This document shows positions 19,488 through 22,903 of a stretch of DNA of 22,903 bases, one piece after another (positions within the stretch are counted from its first letter, which is position 1; each line of letters begins with the position of its first letter). The position numbers and the translations under genes were made by a program. Source of the stretch: Nemertoderma westbladi (Eukaryota > Xenacoelomorpha > Nemertodermatida > Nemertodermatidae); NCBI GenBank assembly GCA_032718475.1, contig JAUCBJ010003857.1, positions 1 to 22,903 on the forward strand. The letters are read 5' to 3'. The notes under the pieces were generated by a model, which had not been told where the DNA came from, did no database searches, and was given only the letters and a program-made list of their open reading frames with translations.

Positions 19488-19717
19488 AGCATATATATGG
19501 GTGTCATTAACGAGTTGCCTGTCGTCGTCGTCTGTCATCGTCGTAAATTTTTGATCGCTAATAACTCGGTCATTCCTTGATTAAATTAAACGAAACTTGG
19601 TACGTATATACAGTAGTCGGCAAAAGATTAGAAAGAATATGAATTTTGGTAGAAAACGAACGAACGCAACGAGGCAAATTACCGACAGACAACTCGTTAA
19701 TGGGTCCCCTATATGCT
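19488..19717. mobile_element. 230-bp MITE-like element
   Basis: Terminal inverted repeats: ATTAACGAGTTGCCTGTCG at 19506-19524 against CGACAGACAACTCGTTAAT at 19683-19701 (18 of 19 match). The outer ends AGCATATA and TATATGCT (19488 and to 19717) also match inversely. It is non-coding. Exact ends and target duplication are unclear. Confidence 0.65.
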
Positions 19718-20130
19718 TACATGAATGTTTACATGTTTACATTACTTGCACTTCCGTATTTATATATTATTATTATATTCTGTCAATAAAATTATTACTA
19801 CTACTATATTTATACTGTACAGTATTAGTTAGTACGAATAATAAATATTAAAATGGTAAAGGTAAATTTTAAATAGTTTTAATTTATTTATTGGACACTT
19901 ACGTACAAACTTTCATACATACAAACTTTCTATTGCAGTTCTTCCACTTTTTATACTATACATTCTGGTATTGGTGTATTACAGTATTTAATTGCCGTTT
20001 TATTTATTTTAATAATAAAATAATTCTTGTTAATGAATTTGAAATATCAGTTACGTAACCAAGATTTTTCTTCTGCAGGCGGGGATAAAAAATTTGTATA
20101 TGAAATTAAAATATAATATTATCTTCCAAG

Positions 20131-20410
20131 GTTGTACCTTGGTGTTGCGGTTGCATTGAATTTACATCTCCCGTAGGTCGTGGGTTCGATCCTCACATGG
20201 GCCCGGGCAGTTTTCGTTTCGGCACGAATGCTTTAAAGGGACCAGCCAGGGCGCATTTTTTCCTTCCATCCTTAAATGGTATAGCTAAATGAGTACTGGA
20301 GTTTCCTCTGGATAGTATAGTTCTGGGGGGACCGCACTGGAAATAAGTCGTCAGACTTTGTGCGTAATCCCTGGCCTAGCGGACGTAGAAAATTTACTTT
20401 ACTTTACTTT
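20131..20410 (+). mobile_element. tRNA-derived SINE with (TTTAC)n tail
   Basis: An exact box B, GGTTCGATCC, lies at 20183-20192. A degenerate box A (TGGTGTTGCGG, 20140-20150) precedes it by about 43 bases. A unique body follows, ending in (TTTAC)3 at 20393-20407, the short tandem tail typical of SINEs. Box A is weak, so this copy may be transcriptionally dead. It lies inside the long-TIR element and is probably a later nested insertion. Confidence 0.65.
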
Positions 20411-21321
20411 TAAAAGCCACGAATGCCGAAAGTTCGTGATGTGAAAGCCACTTTAAAGTTATCGGAAATGTCCACCCGTGAGTGATTTATGTATAAAAAT
20501 TTAAGGTGGTTGCACACTAAAAAATTTGAAATAATTACTGAATTGTTCATAAAACATCTCATCTGACGCAAAATTTGACGTAGATTCCAAAAATCAAGCA
20601 ATCAAAAGTTATGTCCATTTTTCTGTGAAATTTTTCAAATTATGGTCCAAGTTTTGAAATATTTTTTTTCTCTTTTTTCATTTTCAAAATTTACCCATTT
20701 AAAACATAATTTAATGTAAATACCAAAAACGATAGCAAATTACCTAAATCAAATCCTTTCAAAACTTGTATGCATTAATCTGGGCACGTTCGCCAAACAC
20801 GGCTAAGGACGTTTGGGGCGATTTGGGATCATCGCATTTATTCGCATCCGCCTTTACAAAGGTACACATACAGTATATCAAAAACTATAAAAATATATTA
20901 ACATGAAATTTTCACACACAATGTAGCACATACCAAATGTTTCATCTCATATGCAAATTTGGTAATAGACATTTCATTAAAAAAAATCTTTTTTTTTATT
21001 TGAAATGTCTATTACTCGACTGATTTTGCAAAACCTATCTGGCCCGGGCTATTTTAAAACGTAATTGGCCCGGGAGGGGGGGGGGGGGTACAATTTCCAT
21101 GGTATAAGGGTTTTCGAGGTCGCTGATCGTGATAAAACTTGTTAAACATATTTCCTTTCCACAAAAAATTGATAAAATGACCCCTACTCCCGGGCCAAAT
21201 AGGGTTAATACAACTCATAGTACTGGAATGAAATATAAATTTTCCTTGGTAAAAGTGTTTTGTTTGGAAAGATAATTAAATAATCCACATGGGCCAGTTA
21301 TTAATTAGTTATAAATTCCAC
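20411..21321. other. Element interior, non-coding
   Basis: No gene is seen. It includes the hairpin at 20962-21015, a G14 run (21076-21089) and GGCCCGGG words at 21041 and 21067, plus an inverted CCCGGGCC at 21189. TTGGCCCGGGAG (21065-21076) faces its exact complement at 21187-21198. Confidence 0.45.
20962..21015. repeat. Hairpin, 15-bp perfect stem with A/T-run interior
   Basis: GTAATAGACATTTCA (20962-20976) has an exact reverse complement ending at 21015. Between them are an A-run and a T-run that extend the pairing. Confidence 0.8.
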
Positions 21322-21831
21322 TAAGAACCAACAAACAACGTGATTTATAAATATTAATAGGCGTTTATGATTAAGGAAACGCATTGCACTAACATTCCTT
21401 TAGAATTAACAGATTGCTAAGTAACTACCAATTCTATTATCATTAACACAAATAAAATAGCAGAAAGCTTCTGGAACATTTGGTTTCCAAGAGATACCAA
21501 GAGATAGGTACTGTTAAAGACATGATTCCTATATAAGTTTCTGAATTACATATTACGCTTTCTGAATTACATATTACGGTTCTGAATTACATATTACACT
21601 TTCTGAATTACATATTACGCTTTCTGAATTACATATTACAGTTCTGAATTACATATTACGCTTTCTGATTTACATATTACGGTTCTGAATTACATATTAC
21701 ACTTTCTGAATTACATATTACGGTTCTGAATTACATATTACGCTTTCTGAATTACATATTACAGTTCTGAATTACATATTACGCTTTCTGAATTACATAT
21801 TACGCTTTCTGAATTACATCTTGAAAAGGTG
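21322..21831 (-). repeat. Right long terminal inverted repeat
   Basis: Inverse copy of the left arm: a 220-bp unique part (21322-21541, 3 mismatches), a 14-copy array and the 12-bp end. It is 41 bp longer than the left arm because of two additional array units. Confidence 0.9.
21542..21820 (-). repeat. Subterminal tandem array, 14 copies (right)
   Basis: Fourteen copies of the same 20/21-bp unit as the left arm, in inverse orientation. In the array's sense, four of thirteen complete units read GTG or CTG where the others read GCG or CCG, i.e. C-to-T changes at CpG. Confidence 0.9.
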
Positions 21832-21995
21832 TAGAAATGTATTCTTTTGATTTCATATTATTTATTCTAGATGTAGATCAGTAATTAATAATTGTTATTA
21901 ATTAGTGTAATTGTTTATAAATTTTAGCATTACAATGTTAGTAAGTGAAGAGTTATTTTCAAAGGATACTCCAGAAACCAATTTCGGAGCTTCCA

Positions 21996-22031
21996 AATCA
22001 ATCAATCAATCAATTGAGCTCATATGAGCTC
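21996..22031. repeat. (AATC)4 microsatellite and 16-bp palindrome
   Basis: (AATC)4 at 21996-22011 is followed by the perfect palindrome GAGCTCATATGAGCTC at 22016-22031. No function is suggested. Confidence 0.7.
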
Positions 22032-22903
22032 GTATATTATATTTATTTATAAATTGAAATCTCACGAATAAATAGGCCTATTAGCTGATTAGTGAACTAT
22101 CATATGAACAGTTATTTGCAATTTGTGTAGCCTATTGAATTTGTGTAGTTATTTAATTAGCCAAATAAAGCAGTAGCATAGCTAGTGTTGCATTATTTGA
22201 CTAAAAGAGAGGAAAATAATTCGTGATATACTGGTTCATTGCCATTCAAACGAACTCGGTACTCTACATCTTGCGATCAGTATGGCTTGTTATAATAGTT
22301 GAATTGCGTAAAGTGGTGTTTATGGTGGTAGAACATGTGCAGATACATTCAAGTATTTTACGGAAAACGATGATGACGATAAATAATCAACTGAGGTGAT
22401 GACGGTGATGTTTGTTTATAAGTTATTCCGAATTGTCTACCCAAAGTCAACCAGCCAGATGGTTTGACCACTGAGCGTGAGTGGTACTTGTATGAACTAA
22501 TTCGCCCGCATTGTTCTTCAGAACTCAGCAAGGAGGTCTTCTGTCCAAAACCATGCTAACTATGCTAGCTTCTCCCCTGAGATGTGTTGTTAACCATCTC
22601 CCAGCTAGCATCACATTGCTCGGTATACAATATTATATTGGATATTGGACATCTGTGGGAGATTTGTAAATCATCCTGTTCCCCATTCTCTCGGTAGGTG
22701 GCATGCAGCGAATGCATCCGCTAACATAATTTATCTATTGTTTTTACCATTGACACTGATCTAATTAATCTACTTATAATTCTAACTAATCTAAATAATC
22801 ATTATATATTTAAATAAAAGGCATTTATATTTTTATTATTCTAAAATTTACTTTTCCTGCCCCTAAATGTTTTCACTATTTCAGTATGTATTACAGTAGG
22901 CCT
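22032..22903. other. No gene seen
   Basis: A+T-rich sequence to the window edge with short stop-interrupted frames on both strands. A loosely paired GCTAGC...GCTAGC segment lies near 22564-22609. Nothing could be assigned. Confidence 0.4.

Larger units (their letters stand above)
15030..21831. mobile_element. 6.8-kb long-TIR DNA transposon with subterminal arrays
   Basis: The ends CACCTTTTCAAG (15030) and CTTGAAAAGGTG (to 21831) are exact inverted copies flanked by TA (15028-15029, 21832-21833), as expected for Tc1/mariner-type insertions. The inverted repeats are 469 bp (left) and 510 bp (right). The difference of 41 bp is two units of the internal array. Outside the array, 220 bp of each arm differ at 3 positions. 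The interior carries an intact RING-DDE transposase gene (17080-18291) plus other repeats that are probably nested insertions. The architecture recalls Foldback-type elements, but the TA flanks and transposase point to Tc1/mariner. Whether this transposase moves this element is inference. Confidence 0.75.

Noticed and set aside
20183-20192. Functional tRNA gene
   Set aside because: Box B is perfect but the flanking sequence does not fold into a complete cloverleaf, and a SINE tail follows.

Overview
The window is eukaryotic, A+T-rich, repeat-laden DNA, most likely from an invertebrate animal. It carries intronless, mutation-riddled coding relics, non-LTR retrotransposon fragments, tRNA-derived SINEs with pol III boxes, fold-back (MITE-like) elements and microsatellites, with no bacterial gene organisation. 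One SINE body resembles, from memory, a central domain common in cephalopod and other marine invertebrate SINEs, but the species cannot be named. No intact host gene was recognised.

Layout. 64-306: fold-back element. 947-5648: a long single-exon coding relic (three in-frame stops, two frameshifts). It has two N-terminal zinc-binding modules, a long conserved-looking middle, a FEN/XPG-like (PIN) nuclease core and a C-terminal Cys-rich CXC-like tail. 5649-7270: non-coding, with paired CRE palindromes and a possible minus-strand SINE. 7275-8285: 5'-truncated non-LTR reverse transcriptase. 8290-9960: unassigned, with homopolymer and TCTG repeats. 9964-10440: probable N-terminal piece of a Mutator-like transposase-associated protein. 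11871-12659: decayed APE endonuclease of a second non-LTR type. 12664-13197: unknown ORF built from about 20-residue repeats. 13440-14670: second, more complete but broken reverse transcriptase copy. 14787-14990: SINE.

The most interesting object is at 15030-21831. It is a 6.8-kb element bounded by long inverted repeats (469 and 510 bp). Each arm carries an array of a 20/21-bp repeat (12 and 14 copies). The non-array 220 bp of the two arms differ at only 3 positions, and both ends are flanked by TA. Inside lies an intact gene (17080-18291) for a Tc1/mariner/IS630-type DDE transposase with an N-terminal RING-H2 finger. Joining the flanks gives TTCTAGAA as the predicted empty target. That palindrome is itself over-represented in the window, with five copies in the 1.3 kb upstream of the transposase. 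The interior also holds other repeats: a fold-back element, a 134-bp palindrome, another MITE-like element and a SINE.

The genes do not form a pathway. The region reads as layered transposon insertions, the long-TIR element being among the youngest. All functional assignments come from reading motifs by eye; no database search was possible.
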